This document shows positions 16,243-24,902 of a stretch of DNA of 39,177 bases, piece after piece (the stretch's first letter is position 1; the number at the start of each line of letters is the position of its first letter). The notes beneath the pieces are model-generated. The model did not search any database. It worked only from the letters and a program-made list of their open reading frames with translations, and was not told the DNA's origin. The DNA is from an uncultured Lachnotalea sp. (lineage in GTDB: Bacteria; Bacillota; Clostridia; Lachnospirales; Lachnospiraceae). The stretch covers positions 1 through 39,177 of the forward strand of contig CAMSZT010000030.1 in the NCBI GenBank assembly GCA_947066815.1, given 5' to 3'. The position numbers and the translations under genes are program-made.

Positions 16243-18508
16243 GTCCAAACGCCTCCTTTTCCGTATGTCCCGCAGGCCCCTTCTCCTCTGCATTTCCGGC
16301 AGGTTCTGTCCGGCCGGCCGATCTCTTCTCTCCTCCGTTCCCGGCAAGCTCCTCCTCCGAGAGCTGGGAGCCTGCGATCTGCCGGTAGACCTCGCAGCTT
16401 TCAAGAAGCTCCTCGTGGGTCCCCTTTCCGGCGATCCGCCCCTCGTCCAGCACGACGATCTGTTCCGCATGGAGGATGGTGCTGACTCTCTGGGCCACCA
16501 CCAGTTTCGTGCTGCCCGCTGCATATTCGTTAAGCGCCCTTCTCAGGGCCGCGTCCGTCTTAAAGTCCAGGGCGGAAAAGCTGTCGTCAAATACATAGAT
16601 CCTGGGTTTTTTCGCCACCGCGCGGGCAATGGAGAGCCGCTGCTTCTGGCCGCCGGACACATTGGCGCCGCCCTGGGCAATGTGGCTTTCATACTGTTCC
16701 GGCTTCTCCTCCACAAAATCTGCCGCCTGGGCGACGGCCGCCGCTGCCCGGATCTCGTCCTCGTCCGCGTCCCGTCTGCCAAACCGCAGGTTCGAGGCGA
16801 TGGTCCCGGAAAAGAGCACGCCTTTTTGCGGCACGAATCCGATCTGCTCTCTCAGTTCTTTTAAGGATAATTCCCGCACATCCACCCCGTCCACCGTGAC
16901 GGAACCCTCCGTCACATCGTAAAGCCTGGGCAGGAGATTCACCAGCGTGGACTTTCCGCTCCCGGTGCTTCCGATGAAGGCCGTCGTCTCCCCGGGCCTT
17001 GCCGTGAAGGTAATGTCATGGAGCACGTCGTTTCCCGCGCCGGGATACCGGAATGAGACATGGTTAAATTCCACAACGCCTTTCGCATCCCCCGGAAGCT
17101 CTGCGGGAACTGTCTTTTCCTCAATGGAGAGCTCTGTCGTCAGCACCTCGTCGATGCGGTTCGCCGCCACCGCCGCCCTGGGGAGCATAATGGACACCAT
17201 GGTGATCATCAGGAAGGCCATGACGATCTGCATGGTATACGTGATAAAGGCCATCATATCTCCTACCTGGAGATTCCCCGCTTCGATCCCGTGGGCCCCG
17301 GTCCAGATGATGAGCACCGTGATCCCGTTCATGATAAACATCATGGCGGGCATCATAAAGGACATGCACCGGTTGGTAAAGAGCATGGTCTTTGTCAGGT
17401 CCCGGTTGGCCGCGTCAAACCGTTTCTCCTCATGCCGTTCCCTGCTGAAAGCCCGGATCACGGGAAGGCCGGTCAGGATCTCCCTGGCCACCAGATTGAC
17501 CCGGTCCACCAGTCTTTGCATCAGCTTAAACCTCGGCATGGCCACCACCATCAGCAAGACCACCAGCAGGCTGACCGCCAGCACCGCCACGCCGATGATC
17601 CAGGCCATGGAAGCGCCGGAGCGGACTACCTTCACCAGGCCGCCGATGCCGATGATGGGCGCATACAAGACCATCCGGAGAAGGAGCACCGTCACAAGCT
17701 GCACCTGCTGGATGTCGTTGGTGCTCCTGGTGATCAGGGACGAGGTGGAAAACCGGTCCATCTCCCCTCCGGAAAAGGAGATCACTTTCCGGAACACCCG
17801 GCCGCGCAGGCGCATGCCCACGGAGGCCGCCACCCGGGAAGCGATCAGGCAGACAAGCACGCTGGCCGCCATGGCGAGAAGGGCGATCCCCAGCATTTTA
17901 AGGCCGGAGAGAAAGAGATAATCCGTCTGCAGCTTGTCTAAATTTACGCCTATGGCCCCGTATTCTGCTCTCACGTAAGCCGTCCCCAGCTGACTCAGCA
18001 TAGAATCCGAAAGGGCCTCCGCCTCCTCGGAAAGCTCCGCCATGATCCCTGCCGCCTCCTCCGGGGAAAAATCCGAAAGATCCGAATCCATCCGCGCAGC
18101 CATGACGGCCCCGGCTTCCGCCGGGCCCAAGATCCGATCCAGCTCCTCCAGGGCATCGTCGGAAAGATCCTTTCGGATCAAAAGCGGCGTATCCCCGGCT
18201 GCCGGGTACTGCTTTTCATAGCGGGCGATCTCGTCCCCGGAAAAATTCTCCTCCGAGAGGAGCAGATACGAACCTTCCACCGTCTGCCGCTCCCCGTCCG
18301 CAAGGAACAAAAACAGATTCTCCATCTCGGCCTGGCGGATGGCCTTTGGCGCGGCATGGCCGATCCCTCCCTGCTGGATCCCCACGTCCACAATGTCCGA
18401 TGTATACTGAGGCAGGGACAGGTCACAGTACGCCTGCAGTCCCAGAAGGGCCAGGATCAGAAGCGCCCAGCCTGCCGATTGTCTGAGATATTTTAAAATC
18501 TTGATCAT
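16235..18508 (-). CDS. ABC exporter half-transporter, degenerate-site subunit with large extracytoplasmic insert (pair 1)
   Basis: 757 residues, against the usual 580 or so. The first membrane helix (about 13-30) is followed by an acidic, helix-rich insert at about 45-195 before the second helix, so a domain of about 150 residues should lie outside the membrane. The nucleotide-binding domain has a normal Walker A (GSTGSGKST, 513-521) and signature VSGGQ, but the catalytic Glu after Walker B is Asp (D642 in VFDDSFSALD) and the switch His is Gln (Q673 in VVAQRVS). This marks the non-catalytic partner of a heterodimer. The C-terminal 45 residues are a Glu/Gly/Ala-rich tail. Downstream of marR by 54 bases. 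Confidence 0.93.
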   Translation of the reverse strand: MIKILKYLRQSAGWALLILALLGLQAYCDLSLPQYTSDIVDVGIQQGGIGHAAPKAIRQAEMENLFLFLADGERQTVEGSYLLLSEENFSGDEIARYEKQYPAAGDTPLLIRKDLSDDALEELDRILGPAEAGAVMAARMDSDLSDFSPEEAAGIMAELSEEAEALSDSMLSQLGTAYVRAEYGAIGVNLDKLQTDYLFLSGLKMLGIALLAMAASVLVCLIASRVAASVGMRLRGRVFRKVISFSGGEMDRFSTSSLITRSTNDIQQVQLVTVLLLRMVLYAPIIGIGGLVKVVRSGASMAWIIGVAVLAVSLLVVLLMVVAMPRFKLMQRLVDRVNLVAREILTGLPVIRAFSRERHEEKRFDAANRDLTKTMLFTNRCMSFMMPAMMFIMNGITVLIIWTGAHGIEAGNLQVGDMMAFITYTMQIVMAFLMITMVSIMLPRAAVAANRIDEVLTTELSIEEKTVPAELPGDAKGVVEFNHVSFRYPGAGNDVLHDITFTARPGETTAFIGSTGSGKSTLVNLLPRLYDVTEGSVTVDGVDVRELSLKELREQIGFVPQKGVLFSGTIASNLRFGRRDADEDEIRAAAAVAQAADFVEEKPEQYESHIAQGGANVSGGQKQRLSIARAVAKKPRIYVFDDSFSALDFKTDAALRRALNEYAAGSTKLVVAQRVSTILHAEQIVVLDEGRIAGKGTHEELLESCEVYRQIAGSQLSEEELAGNGGEKRSAGRTEPAGNAEEKGPAGHTEKEAFGHA

Positions 18509-18562
18509 CCTTGTCGTTCTCCTTCATGTCTTCCTGATCTGTCTCGTTGTCCATCTCCCGCT

Positions 18563-19018
18563 TCAGCGCCGCAGGAATGCCTCCTTTGCACAGAGAATGA
18601 ACTTTTCCGTCAATTCCAAAAGCCGTTCCATATCTTCACCTCCCATACGCTCCGTGATCCGGCGCACCGCCTCGTCCCTGTACCGCCGTTCCGCCTCCAG
18701 GTTCCTTCTTCCAAGCTCCGTCAGATTCACATAGACCACCCGCCTGTCCCGTCTGGAGGCCGTCCGCATGAGATAGCCTTTTTCCTCCAGAGTTCCGATC
18801 ATCTTGGATGCGGCCGGCTTGCTGATATAGCCGTCCATGGTCAGCTCCGATGGCTTGACGCCGGGACTTTCCGGATGCTCCTCCAAAAAGCGCTCCACCT
18901 GCATAAGCATCATCATCTCCCCCGGATTCAGCCTGAGCGCCATATCCTGCATGCAGACCAGGCGGTGAAGCCTGCCGATCTGCTCAAAAAAACGGCCTCC
19001 TGCCGAATCTGTCTTCAT
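18563..19018 (-). CDS. MarR-family transcriptional regulator (pair 1)
   Basis: A 151-residue winged-helix regulator: helices around MALRLNPGEMMML, the recognition region MDGYISKPAASKMIGTLEEKG and the wing with RDRRVVYVNLTELG. It probably represses the exporter genes directly downstream and releases DNA on binding a small molecule. The start is taken as the ATG at 19016-19018 (10 bases after GGAGG); the ATG at 19022-19024 is possible. Its promoter and a dyad operator lie directly upstream, so it should control itself and the exporter as one operon. Confidence 0.9.
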   Translation of the reverse strand: MKTDSAGGRFFEQIGRLHRLVCMQDMALRLNPGEMMMLMQVERFLEEHPESPGVKPSELTMDGYISKPAASKMIGTLEEKGYLMRTASRRDRRVVYVNLTELGRRNLEAERRYRDEAVRRITERMGGEDMERLLELTEKFILCAKEAFLRR

Positions 19019-19036
19019 CCCCATCACTCCTCCAAA

Positions 19037-19059
19037 AATGATTAACCAGGTAAATCATT
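19037..19059. promoter_or_regulatory. Probable MarR operator
   Basis: AATGATT (19037-19043) and AATCATT (19053-19059) form a dyad with a nine-base centre, between the -10 element and the ribosome binding site of marR. A bound dimer here would block transcription, the usual autoregulation of this family. Confidence 0.6.
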
Positions 19060-19072
19060 AACACAAGAAATC

Positions 19073-19100
19073 ATTATAATAGGATTCTGTGAAAAGTCAA
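19073..19100 (-). promoter_or_regulatory. Promoter of the marR-ABC exporter operon 1
   Basis: On the minus strand TTGACT (19095-19100) and TATAAT (19073-19078) are 16 bases apart. Confidence 0.7.
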
Positions 19101-19138
19101 TGGATTTTATGCTTTGTTTAGAAAAAGTAACCGATTTT

Positions 19139-19975
19139 TCAGAAAATGCTTCCCGCCGCTGTCACCGTAGATGCCAGATCCCTCCGGTAATTGGGCGCCG
19201 TATGGTTCAGGCTGCTCACCACCACGCCGTCCTGCCCCATCCGTCCTGTGGCGTGGACATACTGGAGATAGCCGATGTAGAGGGCCATATGGCCCGGAAA
19301 ATAGAGCAGGTCCCCCGGTTTTACACTGCAGACCGGGATTTCCCTCACCGGATAGCCCTCCCGGATCGACGCATCCCGGTAGATGTAGATCCCGTGGAGC
19401 AGATACACCATGGAACAGAGGCCGGAGCAGTCGATCCCCCAGGGCGTTTTCCCGCCCCACCGGTAGGGCGTATGCAGATAGGAAAGGGCGGTTCTCACCA
19501 GGCTCTCCCTGAGTTTCTCCTCCTGGTTCTGAACAGAGTAATGACGTTCTGAGAGGGGGGTAAGCTGCGCCCTCCGCAGATAGACCCCCCGGCCGTCGAT
19601 GAGCCTGGCCTGCTGCCAGCCCGCCTGCCCCTCATCCGCCGCAGAAGCCACCAGACTCCCCCTCGGCAGCGTGAGCAGATAAGGGTTTTGATAGCCGGGC
19701 ACCTCATAAACGTCCGCCGACGGGGATGTCACCACATATTTCGGGAGCTTCTGCCATTTTCGGATATTCCACTCACGGCATTCCAGCCCCTCCGCCCGCA
19801 CATAGCCCTGATATCCGTAAGCCGTCTCCACCGACACCCATCCTCCTCCGGCCGTCTTCTCCCGGATGAGCACCTCCATGCCGTAGAGCGCCTCGTCCAC
19901 CGTCTGGGAATCCGCCGACGGATGTTCCTTCAGCTGCAAAAACGGTTCCTTCACGATCCCACTGTTATTCCACAT
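19139..19975 (-). CDS. NlpC/P60 peptidase with N-terminal SH3-type domains
   Basis: A 278-residue gamma-D-glutamyl-diamino acid endopeptidase of the YkfC type. Two SH3b-like domains occupy about 10-145, and the NlpC/P60 domain about 155-275, with catalytic C183 (GIDCSGLC), H229 (FPGHMALYIG) and H241 (YVHATG). There is no signal peptide, so it probably acts in the cytosol on imported murein peptides rather than on the wall itself. The start ATG (19973-19975) has GGAGG 7 bases upstream; an in-frame ATG five codons earlier lacks one. It seems to be a single gene; no recycling partners are next to it. Confidence 0.88.
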   Translation of the reverse strand: MWNNSGIVKEPFLQLKEHPSADSQTVDEALYGMEVLIREKTAGGGWVSVETAYGYQGYVRAEGLECREWNIRKWQKLPKYVVTSPSADVYEVPGYQNPYLLTLPRGSLVASAADEGQAGWQQARLIDGRGVYLRRAQLTPLSERHYSVQNQEEKLRESLVRTALSYLHTPYRWGGKTPWGIDCSGLCSMVYLLHGIYIYRDASIREGYPVREIPVCSVKPGDLLYFPGHMALYIGYLQYVHATGRMGQDGVVVSSLNHTAPNYRRDLASTVTAAGSIF

Positions 19976-20050
19976 GATCCTTCCTCCCATGGCCTTGTCC
20001 TGATCTTCATCAAGACATCCTATGAGGCCGGCATGTAAGATATACCTTAA

Positions 20051-20348
20051 TTATCCGTGCGGAGCGCATGCATTCGCCTTCCATTCTTCACAGATCTTCT
20101 CAAAATCTTCCGGGATCGGTTTTTTCGGCCTTCCAAACTGTACTCCTCTCTGCTTTGCCGCCTCGATTCCCTCCCGCTGCAGTTTTTTCACCATCTTCCG
20201 GTATTTCGGGCCGGTCAAAATCTTTTCCGGACTGTTTATCCATATAAATGTTTTTCTTCGGGATCCGTTCCCGGTGCATGGCCAGGAGCTGCCTGTCCTC
20301 ATTCTGCTCCCTGGTACTGACGCGTATGTATCCGTATCTCCTTCCCAT
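20051..20348 (-). pseudogene. Decayed serine recombinase
   Basis: Remains of a gene closely like the intact recombinase at 8572-9180. A good ribosome binding site (GAGGAGG) and ATG at 20346-20348 lead into RRYGYIRVSTREQNEDRQLL and MDKQSGKDFDRP; then a frameshift, after which the other frame reads PKYRKMVKKLQREGIEAAKQ and RGVQFGRPKKPIPEDFEKIC up to a stop at 20051. About 80-90 residues of the catalytic core, including the RLGR and Q-NERE segments, are deleted. No active product is possible. Confidence 0.8.
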
Positions 20349-20418
20349 AGTTCCTCCTCTTCCCGCCTTCCTCATCTGTTTCCCGGCAGCAAACCGGCAA
20401 AAATCGAGAAAATCCCTC

Positions 20419-20446
20419 TTGCATTTTTTTGTTATTCTGTTATAAT
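20419..20446 (+). promoter_or_regulatory. Promoter of tyrS
   Basis: TTGCAT (20419-20424) and a perfect TATAAT (20441-20446), 16 bases apart, at the 5' end of the T-box leader. Expected start near 20453. Confidence 0.65.
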
Positions 20447-20452
20447 GCCAAT

Positions 20453-20810
20453 AAGCCAATATGCAAAGGCTTTGACGAGAAGAAGTAAGCCGGATCTCCC
20501 GCTTTCCAGAGAGCATCCCTTTGGTGGAAGGATGCAGGCGGCCCCGGTCTGAATACATCTCCCAGCCGCCTGTCTGAACAGATCTCTGTCTTTACCTTAA
20601 TTATAGAAGACAGGGGATCCCACTAGGGCCGGCCGGAAGCGCCCGTTACCGCGCAGGAGGATACGCTTACGGGATCTTCTGCGGATTTTGCCGCAGAGCC
20701 GTTTTTTGTAAGCGCTTCTCCGTGAGAGGAGGTCTGTGAGGGCTTCCTGAATAGAGGTGGTACCGCGGATTCCTGTTCGCCCTCTGTCCGAATGGACAGA
20801 GGGCTTTTTA
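20453..20810 (+). promoter_or_regulatory. Tyrosine T-box riboswitch of tyrS
   Basis: A tRNA-sensing leader that lets transcription continue when uncharged tRNA-Tyr is bound. Visible elements are the AGAGAG motif and the GGTGGAAGG loop in stem I (about 20508-20532), a likely specifier codon TAC at 20554-20556 in GAATACATC, the T-box sequence AGAGGTGGTACCGCGG at 20753-20768, and the terminator at 20779-20809. The specifier matches the gene downstream. The distance from leader end to tyrS start, about 355 bases, is far longer than usual because of inserted repeats. Confidence 0.9.
20779..20809 (+). terminator. T-box terminator
   Basis: GCCCTCTGTCC (20779-20789) and GGACAGAGGGC (20794-20804) form an 11-base stem with loop GAAT, followed by TTTTT. 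The T-box sequence just upstream is the expected competing antiterminator strand. Confidence 0.92.
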
Positions 20811-21097
20811 TGCGCAAGCCCGCACAGAGGAATATGCCGCAGGAGCGGCGTGCAGGCTGCGCGGCGAGTAGGGGAAAAGAACCGCTCCCCTACTCGATCG
20901 TACATGTGCGCATGCCGGTGCAAAGGGAATATGCCGCAGGAGCGGCGTGCGGGCTGCGCGGCGAGTAGGGGAAAAGAACCGCTCCCCTACTCGATCGTAC
21001 ATGTGCGCATGCCGGTGCAGAGGAAATATGCCACCGGAGTGGCGCATCGGCGGCGCGGCGAGTACGGGAAGATAACTCTTCCCTACTCGATCGTACA
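20810..21097 (+). repeat. Three tandem units of a structured repeat (about 95 bp each)
   Basis: Units start at 20810, 20904 and 21001 (period 94 and 97). Each can fold into an outer stem, a small GCCGC-AGGA-GCGGC hairpin and a second hairpin CGAGTAGGGG...CCCCTACTCG. The third unit keeps the folds with changed bases: GCCAC-CGGA-GTGGC (21030-21043), and GCCGGTGC (21011-21018) pairs with GCATCGGC (21044-21051). A fourth copy lies at 13380-13470. The array lies between the T-box terminator and tyrS. Confidence 0.75.
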
Positions 21098-21165
21098 CGG
21101 GGCGGTGAGGAAATAGGGCCGCGGGACAAGATCTTATTTTACATTTCAGAAAGGAACGTTTATTT

Positions 21166-22395
21166 ATGAAGATTTACGAAGAACTGCAGGCCAGGGGGCT
21201 GATCGCCCAGGTGACGGACGAACCGGAGATCCGGGACCTCGTCAACAACGGCAACGCCCGGTTTTATATCGGCTTCGACCCCACCGCCGACTCCCTCCAC
21301 GTGGGACATTTCATGGCGCTCTGCCTGATGAAGCGGCTCCAGATGGCGGGAAACAAGCCCATCGTCCTGATCGGCGGCGGTACCGGACATGTGGGGGATC
21401 CCTCCGGCCGGACCGACATGCGGTCCATGATGACCAAAGAGACCATCGACCACAACTGCGAATGCTTCAAAAAGCAGATGGAGCGTTTTATCGAGTTCGG
21501 CCCCGACAAGGCCATCATGGTGAACAATGCGGACTGGCTTTTAAAACTGAATTACGTGGATCTGCTGAGAGAGGTGGGCGGCTGCTTTTCCGTCAACAAC
21601 ATGCTCCGGGCCGAGTGCTACAAGCAGCGCATGGAGAAGGGCTTAAGCTTCCTGGAGTTTAACTACATGATCATGCAGGCCTATGATTTCTACTACCTGC
21701 ATGAACATTACGACTGCAACATGCAGTTCGGCGGCAACGACCAGTGGTCCAACATGCTGGCCGGGACGGAACTGATCCGCAAAAAGACCACGGAGAATGA
21801 GGACGCCTACGCCATGACCATCACCCTCCTCATGAACTCCGAGGGCAAAAAGATGGGCAAGACCGCCAGGGGAGCCGTGTGGCTTGACCCGGAGAAGACT
21901 TCGCCTTTTGAATTTTATCAGTACTGGAGAAACACCGGGGATGCCGACGTGTTAAAATGCATCCGCATGCTGACCTTCCTCCCCCTGGAGGAGATCGATA
22001 AGATGGACAAGTGGGAGGGCAGCCAGCTCAACGAGGCCAAGGAGATCCTCGCCTGGGAGCTGACCGCTCTCGTCCATGGAAAAGACGAGGCCGACAAAGC
22101 AAAGCAGGCTTCCCACGCCCTGTTCGCAGGCGGCGGGGACGAGGAGGGGATGCCCTCCACGGAGCTTTCCGTGGAACAGCTCACGGACGGCGCCATCGGC
22201 ATCCTGGATCTGATGATGGCCTGTAAGCTGGCCCCCTCAAAGAGCGAGGCCAGACGGCTGGTCACCCAGGGCGGCGTCACCGTGGACGGCGAAAAGGCCA
22301 CCCTGGATACCAGGGTGACCGAGGCCGCACTTGTGAACGGCGTAAAGATCCGCAAGGGCAAGAAAGTATATCACAAGGCATTACTGAAAGCTTAA
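21166..22395 (+). CDS. tyrS: Tyrosyl-tRNA synthetase
   Basis: A 409-residue class I synthetase that charges tRNA-Tyr. The HIGH-type motif is H45-V-G-H48, the tyrosine pocket includes [12 protein letters not shown], and the KMSKS-type loop is KMGKT at 229-233. A C-terminal S4 RNA-binding domain (about 340-405, [21 protein letters not shown]) is present, typical of bacterial TyrRS. The ATG follows AGAAAGGAACG. Expression is under a Tyr-specific T-box, and the long repeat array in the leader adds possible further control. Confidence 0.97.
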   Translation: MKIYEELQARGLIAQVTDEPEIRDLVNNGNARFYIGFDPTADSLHVGHFMALCLMKRLQMAGNKPIVLIGGGTGHVGDPSGRTDMRSMMTKETIDHNCECFKKQMERFIEFGPDKAIMVNNADWLLKLNYVDLLREVGGCFSVNNMLRAECYKQRMEKGLSFLEFNYMIMQAYDFYYLHEHYDCNMQFGGNDQWSNMLAGTELIRKKTTENEDAYAMTITLLMNSEGKKMGKTARGAVWLDPEKTSPFEFYQYWRNTGDADVLKCIRMLTFLPLEEIDKMDKWEGSQLNEAKEILAWELTALVHGKDEADKAKQASHALFAGGGDEEGMPSTELSVEQLTDGAIGILDLMMACKLAPSKSEARRLVTQGGVTVDGEKATLDTRVTEAALVNGVKIRKGKKVYHKALLKA

Positions 22396-22451
22396 TACTT
22401 GGAGTTCCTGTTTTTATTATATGGAAAATGACCACAGAAAGGAATGGCCGA

Positions 22452-22655
22452 ATGAACGACCCGTATGTACCCATTTGGGAAAAATACACATTGACGATCG
22501 AGGAAGCTTCAAAATATTTCCGGATCGGAGAAAAGAAACTGCGGAAACTCGCAGAGGAAAATCTCTCATCAGGCTGGGTGCTCTTAAACGGAAACCGCAT
22601 TCAGATCAAGCGCAGACAGTTTGAAAAGGTCATTGACACCCTGGATGTTATCTGA
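22452..22655 (+). CDS. xis: Tn916/Tn1549-type excisionase, orphan
   Basis: A 67-residue protein whose sequence ([20 protein letters not shown], then [17 protein letters not shown]) is recognisably the excisionase family of Tn916-like conjugative transposons. These small winged-helix proteins bind element ends and direct the tyrosine integrase toward excision. Here no integrase gene follows: the stop is followed by 240 bases without a gene and then the convergent ABC exporter. The start ATG has AAAGGA upstream. It is probably a remnant of an integrative element or a domesticated DNA-binding protein. Confidence 0.85.
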   Translation: MNDPYVPIWEKYTLTIEEASKYFRIGEKKLRKLAEENLSSGWVLLNGNRIQIKRRQFEKVIDTLDVI

Positions 22656-22727
22656 CAGCCCGCCCGGCCGCGTATCTCAAGCTCAGGATCCCACGATCAT
22701 CCGTAAATCAGACAAAACGCACCGCGG

Positions 22728-22760
22728 GGTGCTGTGTGCCGATGGCACACGTTTAGCACC
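22728..22760. repeat. Nested hairpin downstream of the orphan excisionase
   Basis: GGTGCT and AGCACC enclose a perfect GTGTGCC-GAT-GGCACAC hairpin. There is no U-run on either side, so it is not an obvious terminator; it could be a leftover of a mobile-element end. Confidence 0.4.
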
Positions 22761-22835
22761 GACCGAAGCGGAGCGGAGAACGCCGCCGCACCACTTCTGT
22801 AACATATTTCCACTGCGTCGGCGTGTACAACAAAC

Positions 22836-22860
22836 GGGAAGAGGCCAAAAGCCTCTTCCC
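22836..22860 (-). terminator. Terminator of ABC exporter operon 2
   Basis: GGGAAGAGGC and GCCTCTTCCC form a perfect 10-base stem with a five-base loop; on the minus strand GTTTGTTGT follows. It lies 36 bases past the exporter stop codon. Confidence 0.75.
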
Positions 22861-22895
22861 TCAATATCTGAACACATCCAGATCTTCACTGCTTT

Positions 22896-24902
22896 TTATT
22901 CCAACTCAAAGGCTCCCGTGTAAAGCTGATAATACTTCCCGTGTTCGGCGATCAGTTCCTCATGGTCTCCCCGCTCGATGACCTGGCCGTGCTCCAGCAC
23001 CAGGATCGCGTTGGAATTCTTCACGGTGGACAGCCGGTGGGCGATGACGAAGACCGTCCGCCCTTTCATCAGGCCGTCCATCCCCCGCTGAACGATGAGC
23101 TCCGTCCTGGTGTCGATGCTGGAGGTCGCCTCGTCCAGGATCATCACCGGCGGGTCGGCCACGGCGGCCCTGGCGATGGAGAGGAGCTGCCTCTGGCCCT
23201 GGGAAAGGCTGGCGCCGTTTCCGGTCAGCATGGTGTCATACCCCTGGGGGAGCCGTCGGATAAAGTCGTCGGCGTTGGCCAGCTTCGCGGCGTGGATCAC
23301 TTCCTCGTCGGTGGCGTCAAGACGCCCGTAACGGATATTATCCATGACCGTCCCCGTAAAGAGACAGGTGTCCTGGAGGACCATCCCCAGAGAACGTCTC
23401 AGGTCCGCCTTTTTGATCTTGTTGATATTGATGTTGTCATAGCGGATCTTTCCGTCGGCAATGTCGTAAAACCGGTTGATGAGATTGGTGATGGTGGTCT
23501 TCCCGGCCCCGGTGGCTCCCACGAAGGCCAGCTTCTGGCCCGGCTTCGCATAGAGAGTCACATTGTGAAGGACCGTCTTCTCCGGCTCATAGCCGAAATC
23601 CACGTCATAGAACCGCACATCGCCGGTCAGCTTCGTGTAAGTAAGAGTTCCCGTCTCATGGGGGTGCCTCCAGGCCCAGATGCCGTCCCGGTCCGTGGTT
23701 TCTTCCACAAGTTCTGCCGGAATCTGCTCCGGAAGCTCTCCCGTCCCGTCCTTCGGCCGGATCCTGGTCAGGGTCACGTAGCCGCCGTCCGCCTCTGGCT
23801 CCTCGTCGGTGAGGGCAAAGATCCGCTCCGCCCCCGCCAGCGCCATGATGATGGCATTTAACTGCATGGACATCTGGTTGATGGGCATGGTAAAGCTTCT
23901 GGATAGCTGCAGGAAGGAGGCGATGGTCCCCAGGGTGATGCCGCCGATCCCGTTTACGGCCAGAAGCCCGCCGAACACGGCCAGAAGGACGTACTGGAGA
24001 TTCCCCAGGTTCATGGACACAGGGCCCAGGATATTGGCAAAGGTATTGGCGCTGGCCGCATTCCTGCAGAGCTCCTCGTTCTTTTCGTCAAACTCCCGCT
24101 TCGCCGCCTCCTCATGGCAGAAGACCTTGATGACCTTCTGGCCGTTTATCATCTCCTCGATATAGCCGTTGACGTCCCCCAGGGATCTCTGCTGGCGCAC
24201 AAAGTAGGTGGCACTCCGTCCTCCGATCTTTTTGGAGACCGTCACCAGACAGGTGATCGTCACCAGGATGAACAGGGTCAGATACACACTGGTATAGAGC
24301 ATGGCGCAAAGCACCAGCACGATGGTCATGCAGGAGGACAAAAGCTGGGGAAAGCTCTGGGACACCATCTGTCTCAGGGTGTCGATGTCGTTGGTGTAAT
24401 GGCTCATCACGTCCCCGAAGGTGTGGGTGTCAAAATAGCGGACGGGAAGGCTCTGCATGTGGGCGAACATCTCGTCCCGGATCCGCTTCTGCACCCCCTG
24501 AGAGATCCCCGCCATGAGCCAGTTGTAGGTAAAGGTGCAGGAAACCCCCGCCAGATACACGCAGGCCATGGTGAGGATGGCACGGACGAGGCCGTCAAAC
24601 ACCGGATCTGCCGTGAGGAGCAGCGGCTCGATGTACCGGTCAATGAGGATGCGCAGGAACATGGAGCCTGCCACATTGGCCGCCGTACTCACCAGGATGC
24701 AGACGATCACCACCGCAAAGGCCGCCCTGTTCTGCCCGGCGATGTATCCGAACAGCCGCTTCGCCGTCTTCGGATCTAACTTCATCCCTTTGGCCGGCGG
24801 CATACCCCGCATCCCCATCCGGCCCGGCATCCGGACTGCCCGCACCGTCTGGGGCGCTGCCCCGCCGTTTCCCTGCGCCGTCGTTCTCTGTTCATTCGCC
24901 AT
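22896..24902 (-). CDS. ABC exporter half-transporter, catalytically complete subunit (pair 2)
   Basis: A 668-residue half transporter with a Gly/Met/Pro-rich N-terminal tail, six membrane helices (about 55-350) and a nucleotide-binding domain. The ATP site is complete: GATGAGKTT, SLSQGQRQ, MILDEATSSID with catalytic Glu, and VIAHRLS with the switch His. About 60 extra residues (near 380-435, with EETTDRDGIWAWRHP) lie between the membrane part and the nucleotide-binding domain. It overlaps the end of its partner gene by 11 bases. Together they should form a heterodimeric exporter; substrate unknown. Confidence 0.93.
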   Translation of the reverse strand: MANEQRTTAQGNGGAAPQTVRAVRMPGRMGMRGMPPAKGMKLDPKTAKRLFGYIAGQNRAAFAVVIVCILVSTAANVAGSMFLRILIDRYIEPLLLTADPVFDGLVRAILTMACVYLAGVSCTFTYNWLMAGISQGVQKRIRDEMFAHMQSLPVRYFDTHTFGDVMSHYTNDIDTLRQMVSQSFPQLLSSCMTIVLVLCAMLYTSVYLTLFILVTITCLVTVSKKIGGRSATYFVRQQRSLGDVNGYIEEMINGQKVIKVFCHEEAAKREFDEKNEELCRNAASANTFANILGPVSMNLGNLQYVLLAVFGGLLAVNGIGGITLGTIASFLQLSRSFTMPINQMSMQLNAIIMALAGAERIFALTDEEPEADGGYVTLTRIRPKDGTGELPEQIPAELVEETTDRDGIWAWRHPHETGTLTYTKLTGDVRFYDVDFGYEPEKTVLHNVTLYAKPGQKLAFVGATGAGKTTITNLINRFYDIADGKIRYDNININKIKKADLRRSLGMVLQDTCLFTGTVMDNIRYGRLDATDEEVIHAAKLANADDFIRRLPQGYDTMLTGNGASLSQGQRQLLSIARAAVADPPVMILDEATSSIDTRTELIVQRGMDGLMKGRTVFVIAHRLSTVKNSNAILVLEHGQVIERGDHEELIAEHGKYYQLYTGAFELE

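Larger units (their letters stand above)
20349..21165 (+). other. Long leader region of tyrS
   Basis: This region of about 800 bases holds the tyrS promoter, the T-box leader with its terminator (to 20809), then three copies of a structured repeat (20810-21097) and finally the tyrS ribosome binding site. Apparent Arg/Pro-rich open frames on the minus strand across the repeats are products of the repeat sequence and have no start signals. Confidence 0.75.

Noticed and set aside
14428-16485. A 685-codon plus-strand open frame rich in His, Asp and Gly
   Set aside because: It lies fully opposite the ABC exporter genes, and its composition is what the complement of such a gene gives.
20810-21097. 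CRISPR array
   Set aside because: Whole units of about 95 bp repeat back to back without unique spacers, and there are no cas genes.
20808-21129. Arg/Pro/His-rich minus-strand open frames with repeated VGERFF-type segments
   Set aside because: They are translations of the structured repeats; changes between units keep base pairing rather than protein sequence, and there are no start signals.
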